64,000 nucleotides of DNA from JALYXI01 sp963716685. GTDB lineage: Bacteria; Acidobacteriota; Terriglobia; Bryobacterales; Bryobacteraceae. The stretch covers positions 310,001 through 374,000 of the forward strand of contig CAVQTR010000006.1 of assembly GCA_963716685.1 (NCBI GenBank), in the 5' to 3' direction. Of the stretch, positions 35,501 through 43,502 are shown one piece after another. Position 1 is the stretch's first letter. Each line of letters begins with the position of its first letter. The notes beneath the pieces were generated by a model. The model was not told the origin of the DNA, searched no databases, and saw only the letters and a program-made list of their open reading frames with translations. The position numbers and the translations under genes were made by a program.

Positions 35501-35832
35501 TCAATGTGGGAAACCCGTGGTTCAGCACGTCGAGTTTCACCCAGCCGGTGGGCGCGGTATTTGGGACGAGCGGGCGGAACATTATCAGCGGGCCGGGATA
35601 TTTCCAGCTGCAGCTGGCGCTGTTTAAGGATATTCAGATCAGCGAGCGGTTCAAGGCGCAGATTCGGGCGGAGAGTTTCAATTTTACGAATACGCCGCAG
35701 TTTGCGAACCCGAGCACGTCGCTGACGAGCCAGACGTTTGGGTACATCACGAGCACGGTGGGGAGCGGAACGGGCGTGAACGGGCTGGGGGGCGGCCGGG
35801 TGGTGCAGCTTGGTTTCAAGATGACGTTTTGA
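32533..35832 (+). CDS. TonB-dependent receptor 1 with carboxypeptidase-regulatory-like domain
   Basis: Outer-membrane protein, 1099 aa. Signal peptide about 1-23. Residues about 27-110 form a carboxypeptidase regulatory-like beta-sandwich ('GTLLGNVTDASGGAVANA', 'FPDLPPGRYSVAAEA'). A plug domain (about 120-250; 'ITNVI'-type strand 'AVGAVTNVILKSGTNNYHG') and a large beta-barrel follow, ending in Phe ('LGFKMTF') as expected for BAM recognition. This is the Oar-like architecture expanded in Solibacter. There is no TonB box that I can place and no SusD gene nearby. Substrate is unknown; plant oligosaccharides or peptides are plausible. Confidence 0.92.
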   Translation: MRRVSLFGIFCAALTLSPFSALGQAVNGTLLGNVTDASGGAVANARITATEVNTASVHSSQTNESGNYTFPDLPPGRYSVAAEATGFKKEVQQNVEVVVNSSVRIDLRLQPGNVSESIEVTASEPPLQTDRADVGRKLDTAVVANLPLGVNRNFQTLLNLVPGTTPATYQHSQFFNAESSLQTEVNGQPRQGNSYQIEGIDDDERTGLLQILIPPAEAIQTVDVSTSNFDAELGRAVGAVTNVILKSGTNNYHGAVYEFLQNSDLNARAFFNASVGHLAYNYVGGNFGGPIKKNKLFFFGDYLRTMDHEANTNVETIPTLASRGGDLSAAPSVVYDPATGNADGTGRLPFPNNQIPANRINPVSAKILGLVPAPNQNVNQAAPSNNYFALLPFQKTTDDFDYKMDYNLSTNDRLSGRLSFSRPVTYQAPIFGNAGGPAQGSFEGTGIQKTYSSGINYNRIFSPTFLAEFRVGVAHTHNEAHQADYGLNDSTNLGIPGINLSPLTSGIVSINLGNFTAPMVGYSVAMPWDRAEANIDLVDNWTKILGNHTIKFGTDLRRIRDDLFSTNNQSLRGSINFAENQTSIPGAKTSWGNDVASLLLDLPSQVGRDTLSYFPAYRQWWFFTYAGDKWQVTPKLTVDLGLRWEFYPPATPQFPGGFSNYNPVNNTLVIAGVAGNPSNLGMKTRYDYFAPRLGVSYRATNKTVVRAGFGISYTPFEDNSYAYNTPIIGFNIYAPGGTGYGPTLLPGGVPATFQQGIPAPTPPPIPSNGILTGSNTQQYNAVRLDYRNPYVESWNLAVQQALPYNFTLDMAYVGNHGVNIGSMANINAATVPGLGTLGQPEYPRTASTILLFQGFSSNYNALQVKLDRRFTNGFLVTTAFTYSKALNYQSGDDGGLDFYINGRRNYARADFDREFGFVQSYVYQLPVGPGKKWLNSGVPSRVLGGWEVTGIVTLESGTPLTFTANGGSLAAPGNTQTANQVAPVQILHGINVGNPWFSTSSFTQPVGAVFGTSGRNIISGPGYFQLQLALFKDIQISERFKAQIRAESFNFTNTPQFANPSTSLTSQTFGYITSTVGSGTGVNGLGGGRVVQLGFKMTF

Positions 35833-35848
35833 AAGAGCACAACATCGC

Positions 35849-35854
35849 TAGACT
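35849..35854 (+). promoter_or_regulatory. Candidate -10 box for the Dabb gene
   Basis: TAGACT lies 6 nt before ATG 35861. The GGGAGG directly abutting the ATG (35855-35860) is too close to work as a normal ribosome site, so a leaderless transcript is plausible. TTGAAA at 35829-35834 is a possible -35, with a short 14-nt spacer. Confidence 0.25.
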
Positions 35855-35860
35855 GGGAGG

Positions 35861-36226
35861 ATGAAAACAATCCTCCTTGTCGCGGCCGTTTTCGCCGCGG
35901 GGCTTTTGATTGGACAGAAAACGGTGGAAACGCCCAGCACGGTGCTGCATGTGGTGACGGTGCGCTGGACGAAGGATTCGACGGCGGCGCAGCGGCAGGC
36001 GGCTCTCGACGGGGTGCGCACGATGGCATCGAAGTATCCGGGGATTAAGCGGGTTTGGCTGAAATCCATCAAAGTGCAGCCTGCGACTTACAATGCGGCG
36101 TTCGTGATGGAGTTTGCGGATCAGAAAGCGCTGGAAGACTACGTGGCATCGCCAGCGCATGCGGAGTGGAAGAAGATCTACGACCCGGTGCACGACGAGA
36201 GCACCACGCACGACATCACCAACTAG
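35861..36226 (+). CDS. Exported Dabb (stress-responsive A/B barrel) domain protein
   Basis: 121 aa. An N-terminal hydrophobic segment (about 1-19, 'TILLVAAVFAAGLLIG') is a signal or anchor. The rest is one Dabb ferredoxin-like barrel: 'TVLHVVTVRWTKDSTAAQRQA' at the start, 'YNAAFVMEFADQKALEDY' and 'SPAHAEWKKIYDPVHDEST' at the end. Such proteins dimerise; some are polyketide cyclases, most are uncharacterised. It lies between TonB receptor 1 and guaB, with separate promoters likely. Function not assigned. Confidence 0.85.
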   Translation: MKTILLVAAVFAAGLLIGQKTVETPSTVLHVVTVRWTKDSTAAQRQAALDGVRTMASKYPGIKRVWLKSIKVQPATYNAAFVMEFADQKALEDYVASPAHAEWKKIYDPVHDESTTHDITN

Positions 36227-36250
36227 GCGCCCTGTAAACTGGAAGTATCC

Positions 36251-37705
36251 ATGATTCAGAGCGCCATTCCGGAAGGCCTCACCTTCGACGATATTCTGCT
36301 GGTACCGGCGCGGAGCGAGGTGCTTCCGGCGGAGGCCGACACCCGCACCCGCCTGACGCGCACGATTCCGCTGAATATTCCGATTGTGAGCGCGGCGATG
36401 GACACGGTCACGGAATCGCATCTGGCGATTGCGCTGGCACAGCAGGGCGGGATCGGGTTCATTCACCGCAACATGAGCGTCGACCGGCAGGCGGAAGAAG
36501 TGGACCGGGTGAAGCGCAGCGAAAGCGGGATGATTGTGGACCCGGTGACGATCGAGCCGGACAAGAAAATCTCGGACGCGCTGGCGCTGATGGAGCGGTA
36601 CCGGATTTCGGGCGTTCCGGTGACGCATCAGGGGCGGCTGGTGGGCATCCTGACGAATCGCGATTTGCGTTTCGAGACGCGCACGGACATTCCGATCTCG
36701 GACGTAATGACAAAAGACGATCTGATCACCGTTCCGGTGGGCACCACACTCGAGCAGGCGGAGGCGATTCTGCACCGGCATCGGGTGGAGAAGCTGCTGG
36801 TGGTGGACGACGCCTACATGCTGAAGGGCCTGATCACGGTAAAGGATATTCAGAAGAAGCTGAAATATCCGAACGCCGCGAAGGACGAGCAGGGACGGCT
36901 GCGGGTGGGGGCGGCGATCGGGGCAACGGGCGACTTCCTGGAGCGCGCGCAGGAACTGGTGGGGCGCAAAGTGGACGTGATCGCGATCGATACGGCGCAC
37001 GGCCACAGCCTGCGGGTGCTGCAGGCGGTGAAGGCCGTGAAGAAGGCGATGCCCAATGTTCAGCTGATTACGGGGAACATCGCGACGTATGACGCGGCGT
37101 GCGAGCTGATCGATCTGGGCGTAGATGGGATTAAGGTAGGGATTGGGCCGGGCTCGATCTGTACGACGCGGGTGGTATCGGGAACGGGCGTGCCGCAGAT
37201 AACGGCGATTACGGAATGCAGCCGGGCGGCGCGGGCCGCGGGCGTGCCGCTGATTGCGGATGGCGGGATCAAGTTTTCGGGCGACATCACGAAAGCGATC
37301 GGATCGGGCGCGGATACGGTGATGATCGGGAGCCTGCTGGCGGGGACGGACGAGAGTCCCGGCGAGACGATTTTGTATCAGGGGCGGACGTTTAAGACGT
37401 ACCGCGGCATGGGTTCGCTGGGGGCGATGGCGAAGGGGAACACGGACCGGTATTCGCTCGATCCGAACGCGAAGCTGGTGCCGGAGGGAATTGAAGGGCG
37501 GGTGGCTTCGAAAGGACCGCTTTCGGATCTGGTCTACCAGCTGGTGGGCGGGTTGAAAGCCGGGATGGGGTATTGTGGGGCGGCTGATATCCAGGCACTA
37601 CAGGAGACGGCGCAGTTTGTGCGCGTGTCACCGGCGGGGCTGCGCGAGAGCCACGTGCACGACGTGATTATCACCAAGGAAGCGCCGAACTACCGGGTGG
37701 AGTAG
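36251..37705 (+). CDS. guaB: IMP dehydrogenase
   Basis: 484 aa, standard length. It catalyses IMP to XMP, the committed step of GMP synthesis, with NAD+. The TIM barrel is interrupted by a CBS pair (about 95-210; 'ISGVPVTHQGRLVGILTNRDLRF' and 'VEKLLVVDDAYMLKGLITVKD'). The active-site loop 'GIGPGSICTTRVVSGTG' holds the catalytic Cys. The phosphate-binding 'ADGGIKFSGDITKAI' and flap 'YRGMGSLGAM' are intact. GGAAG lies 5 nt upstream of the ATG. A housekeeping gene with no damage; it helps set the level of sequence accuracy expected for intact genes here. Confidence 0.97.
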   Translation: MIQSAIPEGLTFDDILLVPARSEVLPAEADTRTRLTRTIPLNIPIVSAAMDTVTESHLAIALAQQGGIGFIHRNMSVDRQAEEVDRVKRSESGMIVDPVTIEPDKKISDALALMERYRISGVPVTHQGRLVGILTNRDLRFETRTDIPISDVMTKDDLITVPVGTTLEQAEAILHRHRVEKLLVVDDAYMLKGLITVKDIQKKLKYPNAAKDEQGRLRVGAAIGATGDFLERAQELVGRKVDVIAIDTAHGHSLRVLQAVKAVKKAMPNVQLITGNIATYDAACELIDLGVDGIKVGIGPGSICTTRVVSGTGVPQITAITECSRAARAAGVPLIADGGIKFSGDITKAIGSGADTVMIGSLLAGTDESPGETILYQGRTFKTYRGMGSLGAMAKGNTDRYSLDPNAKLVPEGIEGRVASKGPLSDLVYQLVGGLKAGMGYCGAADIQALQETAQFVRVSPAGLRESHVHDVIITKEAPNYRVE

Positions 37706-37721
37706 GCGTCGCGTTTCGGGG

Positions 37722-39275
37722 TTACTCGGCGGCCATGCCGCCTTTGCCCACCACTTTTTTCAGCATCCAGACAAACGGAACGCAGGCTACGCAGGCGACG
37801 GCGAGATAGCGGAAATCGTCGACATAGGACCAGAGCTGCGCCTGCTGGGTGATGGTGCGCTCAATGAGGCCGTAGGCACGCTGGGCGGCTTCGACGGGTC
37901 CGGCATGGGAGCGCATGAGCTGGGTGAGATTGCCGACCTGTTCCTGATAATTGGTCCCGGTGGGTCCGAGGTTGTGGGACAACTCGGTGCGATGGAGCTG
38001 CTCATGGCGGGCGACGATGGTGTTGACCATGGAGATGCCAACGCTGCCGCCGACGTTCCGCATGAGGTTGTATAAGCCGCTGGCATTGCCGATTTTCTCC
38101 TGAGGCAGGTCGCCCAGGGCCGTGGTGGAGAGCGGGACGAACACCATGCCGAGAGCGGAACCGCTGATGATGACGGGCCAGAGCATGGACCAGGGGCCGA
38201 TATCGAGATCGACGCGGCCAAGAAAGAAGCTGCAAATTGCAAAGATGACGAAGCCGCTGGTGATGAGATAGCGGTTGTCGACTTTCGAGGTCAGGATGCC
38301 GATGAAGGGCATGGCCACAATGGCGCCGACGCCGCGGGGACTGACGGCGAGGCCCGCCGAGGTGGCAGAGTAACCCATGATGGTTTGGTAATAGAGCGGC
38401 AGCAGCGTGACGATGCCGTAGATGGCGGCGCCGAACATGAAGATGAGGAACGAACCGAGCGCAAAGTTGCGGTTCTTAAAGATGGTGAGGTCGACGAGCG
38501 GCTTCTTGTTTTTAAATTGCCACCAGATAAAGAGAGCGAAGCAGCCCAGCATGATGACGAAGGCGTAACGGATCCAGGTGGCGCCGAACCAGTCGTCTTC
38601 CTGGCCGCGATCGAGGATGATCTGCATGCAGCCCAGCCAGATTGCCAGCAGACCGAGACCGATGCCATCGAACTTGCCGGGTTTGGCGTCTTTGATGTAA
38701 GGCGGGTCTTCGATGAAGCGGCCAATCATGAACAGCGCGAGGGCGCCGATGGGGATGTTGATGTAGAAAGCCCAGCGCCAGGAGTAGGTGTCGGTGAGCC
38801 AGCCGCCGAGGGTGGGACCGAGCACGGGGGCAACGACGACACCGAGCGCGAAAATGGCGGTGGCGAGGCCGCGTTTTTCGGGAGGGAAACTTTCGGTGAG
38901 GATGGCCTGAGAAATGGGCTGGAGCGCGCCGCCTCCGGCGCCCTGGACCAGGCGGGCGAGCAGGATCATGACGAGGCTGGTGGAGGACCCGCAGGCGAAG
39001 GACGAGATGGTGAAGATGACAATGCAGGTCATCAGGAAGCGCTTGCGTCCGAATTTCAGGGAGAACCAGGCGCTGGCCGGCAGCACGACGGCGTTCGAGA
39101 GGAGATAGAAGGTGAGGACCCAGGTGGCCTCATCGTTGGTGGCGGAGACGCTGCCGGCGATGTAGGGGATGGCGACCGAGGCGATAGAGGTATCAATGAC
39201 CTCCATAAATGTGGCGATCATTACCGAAGCGGCTATGAGCCATGGGTTGATCGCGGGCTTGGCGTCTGCTGCCAC
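37722..39275 (-). CDS. DHA2 family multidrug efflux MFS permease (EmrB/QacA type)
   Basis: 517 aa, GTG start, 14 predicted membrane segments. Hallmarks: TM1 'MIATFMEVIDTSIASVAIPYIAG' with the DHA2 Asp, motif A 'WFSLKFGRKRFLM', motif C 'APVLGPTLGGWLTDTYSWRWAFYINIPIG'. It is a proton-driven drug exporter, normally working with an EmrA-type adaptor; none is adjacent. The long last loop before the final TM has a His/Gln-rich stretch ('RHEQLHRTELSHNLG'), common in this subgroup. It is divergent from the CE15-type esterase gene, 88 bp away, and could export toxic aromatics. Confidence 0.93.
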   Translation of the reverse strand: MAADAKPAINPWLIAASVMIATFMEVIDTSIASVAIPYIAGSVSATNDEATWVLTFYLLSNAVVLPASAWFSLKFGRKRFLMTCIVIFTISSFACGSSTSLVMILLARLVQGAGGGALQPISQAILTESFPPEKRGLATAIFALGVVVAPVLGPTLGGWLTDTYSWRWAFYINIPIGALALFMIGRFIEDPPYIKDAKPGKFDGIGLGLLAIWLGCMQIILDRGQEDDWFGATWIRYAFVIMLGCFALFIWWQFKNKKPLVDLTIFKNRNFALGSFLIFMFGAAIYGIVTLLPLYYQTIMGYSATSAGLAVSPRGVGAIVAMPFIGILTSKVDNRYLITSGFVIFAICSFFLGRVDLDIGPWSMLWPVIISGSALGMVFVPLSTTALGDLPQEKIGNASGLYNLMRNVGGSVGISMVNTIVARHEQLHRTELSHNLGPTGTNYQEQVGNLTQLMRSHAGPVEAAQRAYGLIERTITQQAQLWSYVDDFRYLAVACVACVPFVWMLKKVVGKGGMAAE

Positions 39276-39349
39276 AGTTTGTCCTTACGTTGAATTTGGA
39301 TGCTGAACCGAAAAGCAGGAATTCACCCGTTGTTCGTTTTTTCGCACGA

Positions 39350-39355
39350 TACAAT
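39350..39355 (+). promoter_or_regulatory. Candidate -10 box for the CE15 gene run
   Basis: TACAAT (5 of 6 to consensus) lies 8 nt before ATG 39364, implying a leaderless or near-leaderless transcript. No clear -35 is present at 16-18 nt. It would drive the five-gene run to 45553. Confidence 0.4.
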
Positions 39356-39363
39356 AGCGCCAC

Positions 39364-40638
39364 ATGCGCCTGAGTTTTGTCTTTGCGATTGCGGCGTCTT
39401 TGGCTGCGCAGACCGCATCCAATAGCGCTTACAACTACGACGAAGCGAAGGTGGCGCCGTATATGCTGCCGAACCCGCTAGTGATGCAGAACGGGAAGGC
39501 GGTGACTGATGCGGCGATGTGGATGCGGCAGCGGCGTCCGGAGCTGCTGCGGCTGTTTGAAGAGCAGGTGTATGGACGGACGCCGCGCAAGCGGCTGGCG
39601 TCGTCCGTGGAGCAGCTGGCTCCGGACGGACCGGCGTTCGACGGGAAAGCAACGCGCCGTCAGGTGCGGATCCGGTTCAGCGAAGAGAAGGACGGACCGA
39701 AGCTGGACCTCCTGATCTACGTGCCCACGGGCGTGGCGAAGCCGGTGGCGGCAATCCTGGGAGAGAACTTCAGCGGCAACCAGACGGTGGCTGCAGATCC
39801 GGGGATTCATCTGGGCACGGTGTGGGTGCGCGATCCGGCGACGAAGCAGTACCGGGCGGAGACGGCCTCGGAGAAATCGCGGGGGAGCGGGGCGGCGCAG
39901 TGGCAGGTGGAGAAGATTCTGGCGCGCGGGTACGCGCTGGCGACCTTCTACTACGGCGACATTGAACCGGATTTTGACGGCGGGATTGCGCATGGAGTGC
40001 GTCCGCTGTTCTACCGGGAGGGGCAGACGGCTCCGGCGGCGGACGAGTGGGGCGCGATTGGCGCATGGGCGTGGGGCCTGAGCCGCGCGCTGGATTATCT
40101 GGACGACGACAAGGACATCGACGCGCACCGCGTAGCGGTGATGGGGCATTCGCGGCTGGGGAAGACCGCGCTGTGGGCGGGCGCGCAGGATCAGCGATTC
40201 GCGATGGTGATTTCGAACTGCTCCGGCGCGGGCGGCGCGAGTTTGTTCCGGCGCAACTACGGCGAGACGGTGGAGCATTTGAACACGGCGTTTCCGCATT
40301 GGTTTGCGGGGAACTTTCACCAGTACTCGGCGCATTCGGATCGCGTGCCGGTGGATGAACACGAACTGCTGGCGCTGATTGCGCCGAGGCCGCTGTATAT
40401 CGCGACGGCGGATGGGGATCAGGGCGCGGATCCGCACGGGGAGTTTCTTTCGGCGAATGCGGCTGCGCCGGTTTACGAGTTACTGGGCAAGCAGGGCCTG
40501 GGGACGACCCAGATGCCGGGGATTCATCAGCCCATTGTGCATACGATCGCGTTCCATGAGCGGGCGGGAAAACACGATGTGACGGCGTATGACTGGGACC
40601 AGTATCTGGCGTTCGCGGACCTGTACTTGAAGAAGTAA
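39364..40638 (+). CDS. Glucuronoyl esterase (CE15)-type hydrolase, secreted
   Basis: 424 aa, signal peptide about 1-16. Alpha/beta hydrolase with nucleophile elbow 'VAVMGHSRLGKTALW' (Ser263), the following 'SNCSGAGGASLFRR' block (286-297), and a probable catalytic His404 in 'GKHDVTAYDW' near the C-terminus. These match carbohydrate esterase family 15, which cleaves the ester between 4-O-methyl-glucuronate of xylan and lignin alcohols; Solibacter relatives have several characterised CE15s. It starts the run of five same-strand genes with gaps of 6 to 26 nt or overlaps. Predicted to be periplasmic or extracellular. Ser/His are visible; I do not place the acid residue. Confidence 0.87.
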   Translation: MRLSFVFAIAASLAAQTASNSAYNYDEAKVAPYMLPNPLVMQNGKAVTDAAMWMRQRRPELLRLFEEQVYGRTPRKRLASSVEQLAPDGPAFDGKATRRQVRIRFSEEKDGPKLDLLIYVPTGVAKPVAAILGENFSGNQTVAADPGIHLGTVWVRDPATKQYRAETASEKSRGSGAAQWQVEKILARGYALATFYYGDIEPDFDGGIAHGVRPLFYREGQTAPAADEWGAIGAWAWGLSRALDYLDDDKDIDAHRVAVMGHSRLGKTALWAGAQDQRFAMVISNCSGAGGASLFRRNYGETVEHLNTAFPHWFAGNFHQYSAHSDRVPVDEHELLALIAPRPLYIATADGDQGADPHGEFLSANAAAPVYELLGKQGLGTTQMPGIHQPIVHTIAFHERAGKHDVTAYDWDQYLAFADLYLKK

Positions 40639-40644
40639 AAGCGC

Positions 40645-42126
40645 ATGGCGACACCGCTGGTTTTGATTGCAGGCGCGGGACCGACCGGGATGGCCATGGC
40701 GATTGAGTGCCGGCGCGCCGGTCTGGACGTTCGGATTATCGACAGATCCGTGCATATGGCGCGGTATTCGCAGGCGCTGGTGGTGCAGGCGAGGACGCTC
40801 GAGCAGTTTGAGCGTTACGGGGTTGCGCAGACGGCGGTGGATCAGGGACGGAAGGTGAGCCGCGCGGAGATCCGGAGTGAAGGCAGAAAGATTTTAGATG
40901 TAAGGCTGGACGGGATTCCCGGCAGGTTTCCCTTTGTTCTGTTCCTGCCGCAGAGCCGGACGGAAGCGATTCTGAACGAGCACATGAACTCGCTGGGCGC
41001 CACCACGGAGCGAGGGACGGAGCTGGTGTCGTTTGCGCAGCAGGAGGATGGAGTCGCGGCGACGCTTCGTCATCCGGATGGGCGCGAGGAGACGGTGAAG
41101 GCGCGGTGGCTGGTGGGCTGCGACGGCGCGCACAGTACGGTTCGGCGGCTGAGCGGAATTCCTTTCGAAGGCGGGGGCATCGATCTTTCGTTCTTCCTGG
41201 GGGATCTGGAGATCGAGGGGCCGGATGCGCCGGAGGATCAGTTGTCAGTGCATCTGCACAAGGGTGACGTGGTGTTTCTCGCAAGGCTCTCGGACCGGGT
41301 GACGCGGCTGATTGCGGTGAAGCACGAGAACCAGGGGAAGGCGGGGCCCACCGATCTGACTCTCGCGGATTTTCAGCAGGCGGTGGATCAGGTGGGAGTG
41401 CGCGTCCGCATTCTTTCGTCGGAATGGATGACGCCGTTTCATGTGAATGACCGGCAGGCGCGGCAGTACAGGGCGGGCAGCGTCTTTCTGGCGGGGGACG
41501 CTTCGCACATTCATTCGCCGCTGGGCGGTCAGGGGATGAATACCGGGATTCAGGATACGGCGAACCTGGGGTGGAAACTGGCGGCGGTGGCACGGGACGC
41601 GGACCAGCGCCTGCTGGACAGCTACTACGACGAACGCGGCGAAGTGGGCAGGGCGCTGCTGCGAACCACTGAGCGCGGGTTACATATCACGACCACGACG
41701 AACCCGGTAGTCGAGGCGATTCGGGACACGCTGCTGCCAATTGTGACGGCGCCGAAGATGGTGCATGATGCGCTGGTGGGATTCGTTTCCGAGACGTCGA
41801 TTGCGTACCGATCTTCGCCGGTGGTGCGCGATAGTGGAGGCGACGGGACCTGGCGCGCGGGCGACCGGCTGGCGGATCTGGGCGAGGCGGAGGACTGGAG
41901 CGGCGGACGGCATCGGGCGGTGTTCGTGAATGCGGAAGAGGCGGAGACGGCGGACGTGACGCGGCACCTGCGCAATGTGAATGTGACGTCGATCCGTTCG
42001 CAAGGCGGAGCGCCGGGACGGGAAAAGAAGCTGGTGATTTTGCGGCCGGACGGCTACATCGGGTTTCGCGGACCGCTGGAAAATACGCCGGCATGGCAGG
42101 ACTACGCGCGGCAGGATGGGTTGTGA
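40645..42126 (+). CDS. Class A flavin monooxygenase (PheA/TfdB, aromatic hydroxylase type)
   Basis: 493 aa. FAD-dependent hydroxylase of the phenol/2,4-dichlorophenol hydroxylase group. Motifs in order: GxGxxG 'GAGPTG' at 10-15, 'ARYSQALVVQARTLEQF' near 42, DG motif 'GCDGAHSTVRR' near 158, and GD motif 'FLAGDASHIHSPLGGQGMN' near 285. A C-terminal thioredoxin-like domain (about 390-493) is typical. It would insert one oxygen into a phenolic ring using NAD(P)H. It starts 6 nt after the CE15 gene and overlaps the next gene by 11 bp. Aromatic substrate is inferred from the family. Confidence 0.9.
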   Translation: MATPLVLIAGAGPTGMAMAIECRRAGLDVRIIDRSVHMARYSQALVVQARTLEQFERYGVAQTAVDQGRKVSRAEIRSEGRKILDVRLDGIPGRFPFVLFLPQSRTEAILNEHMNSLGATTERGTELVSFAQQEDGVAATLRHPDGREETVKARWLVGCDGAHSTVRRLSGIPFEGGGIDLSFFLGDLEIEGPDAPEDQLSVHLHKGDVVFLARLSDRVTRLIAVKHENQGKAGPTDLTLADFQQAVDQVGVRVRILSSEWMTPFHVNDRQARQYRAGSVFLAGDASHIHSPLGGQGMNTGIQDTANLGWKLAAVARDADQRLLDSYYDERGEVGRALLRTTERGLHITTTTNPVVEAIRDTLLPIVTAPKMVHDALVGFVSETSIAYRSSPVVRDSGGDGTWRAGDRLADLGEAEDWSGGRHRAVFVNAEEAETADVTRHLRNVNVTSIRSQGGAPGREKKLVILRPDGYIGFRGPLENTPAWQDYARQDGL

Positions 42127-43480
42127 GGTGATGGTTCCCGACCGGTATCTGACCGATGCGTCCGGTTTTCAGGGCTTCGCCGAGCGGGTGTTTACGCCGG
42201 CGGACGAGGGTGAAGTGCTGGAGGTTCTGGCTGCGGCGGTGCGCGAGGGCGTTCCGGTGACGGTGGCGGGCGCGGGTTCGGGGCTGACGGGGTCGCGCGT
42301 GCCGCGGGGCGGCTGGGTGCTTTCGCTCGAGAAGTTTCGGCGACTGGAGATTTTCGAAGGGTATGCGCGTGTGGGTCCGGCGGTGACGCTGCTGGAAATT
42401 CGCGACGCCGCGGCGCGGACCCGGCAGTTTTTTGCGCCCGATCCGACGGAGATCACGGCTTCGATTGGCGGAGCGATCGCGACGAATGCGAGCGGATCGC
42501 GGAGCTTCCGGTATGGCAGCACGCGGAAACACATTCGCGCGCTGCGGGTGGCGCGGATGGGCGGAACGATTGCGGAATACCGGCGCGGAGACCGAATCGA
42601 TTTCGCGGTGCCCTCGCTGCCGCTGCCGAAGACGACAAAGTATACAGCGGGATACCGGTTGGAACCGGGGATGGACTGGATCGATTTGTTTTGCGGTTCG
42701 GAAGGAACGCTGGGCGTGATCCTGGAGGCGGAGATTGCGCTGCTGCCGATACCGGCGGAGATTTTCGCGGGGGTGATTTTCTTTTCTTCGGACGAGCATG
42801 CACTGGCAGCGGTAGACGAGTGGCGGGGCGTGCCGGAGCTGCGGATGCTGGAGTATGTGGACCGGAATTCGCTCGATCTGATCGCGGGGCGGTATCCGGA
42901 GATTCCGCGCGACGCGAAGGCGGCTCTTTTGATTGAGGCGGAGGGAGACGATCTGGACGCGTGGGAGACGCGGTTGAGCGCGGCAGAGGCTTTGGTGGAA
43001 GCGTCATGGTTCGCGACCACGCCGCAGGACCGGGAACGCTTTCGCGGGTTTCGGCATTCGCTGCCGGAGCTGGTGATTGACACGGTGAGAAGGCGAGGCT
43101 TCCTGAAGATGGGCACGGATTACGCGGTGCCGCTGGAGCGCAGCCGCGAGATTCTGCAGATTTACCGGAGACGGCTGGAGCAGGAGCTGCCGGGGCACTA
43201 CGTAATTTACGGGCACATCGGCGATGCGCATGTGCATGTGAATATGCTGCCGGCGAGCGCGGAGGAAGCGGCCACGGCGAGCGCGCTGCTGGACGAATTC
43301 GCGCGGGAGGCAGCGGCGCTGGGCGGAACGGTATCGGCCGAGCACGGGCTGGGGAAGCGCAAAGCGAAACTGCTGGGGCTGCAGTACGGCGCAGAAGAGG
43401 TGGCGGCGATGAAGGCAGTGAAGCGGCGCCTGGACCCGCAGTGGCTGCTTGGGCGCGGGACCATCTTCATGGAAGAATGA
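42116..43480 (+). CDS. FAD-linked oxidase (GlcD/D-lactate dehydrogenase type)
   Basis: 454 aa (ATG 42116; ATG 42131 is an equally good start). N-terminal FAD_binding_4/PCMH domain (about 20-220): 'VPVTVAGAGSGLTGSRVPRGG', 'DPTEITASIGGAIATNASGSRSF', 'FCGSEGTLGVI'. C-terminal FAD-oxidase_C domain (about 225-450) with 'YGHIGDAHVHVNMLP' and 'SAEHGLGKRK', the His motifs typical of enzymes oxidising alpha-hydroxy acids (glycolate, D-lactate, D-2-hydroxyglutarate). Vanillyl-alcohol-oxidase relatives share the fold, so a phenolic alcohol is possible. It overlaps the monooxygenase by 11 bp and precedes the aldolase by 22 nt. Confidence 0.9.
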   Translation: MGCEVMVPDRYLTDASGFQGFAERVFTPADEGEVLEVLAAAVREGVPVTVAGAGSGLTGSRVPRGGWVLSLEKFRRLEIFEGYARVGPAVTLLEIRDAAARTRQFFAPDPTEITASIGGAIATNASGSRSFRYGSTRKHIRALRVARMGGTIAEYRRGDRIDFAVPSLPLPKTTKYTAGYRLEPGMDWIDLFCGSEGTLGVILEAEIALLPIPAEIFAGVIFFSSDEHALAAVDEWRGVPELRMLEYVDRNSLDLIAGRYPEIPRDAKAALLIEAEGDDLDAWETRLSAAEALVEASWFATTPQDRERFRGFRHSLPELVIDTVRRRGFLKMGTDYAVPLERSREILQIYRRRLEQELPGHYVIYGHIGDAHVHVNMLPASAEEAATASALLDEFAREAAALGGTVSAEHGLGKRKAKLLGLQYGAEEVAAMKAVKRRLDPQWLLGRGTIFMEE

Positions 43481-43502
43481 GAGCGCCGCCGCGCAACCGA
43501 AT

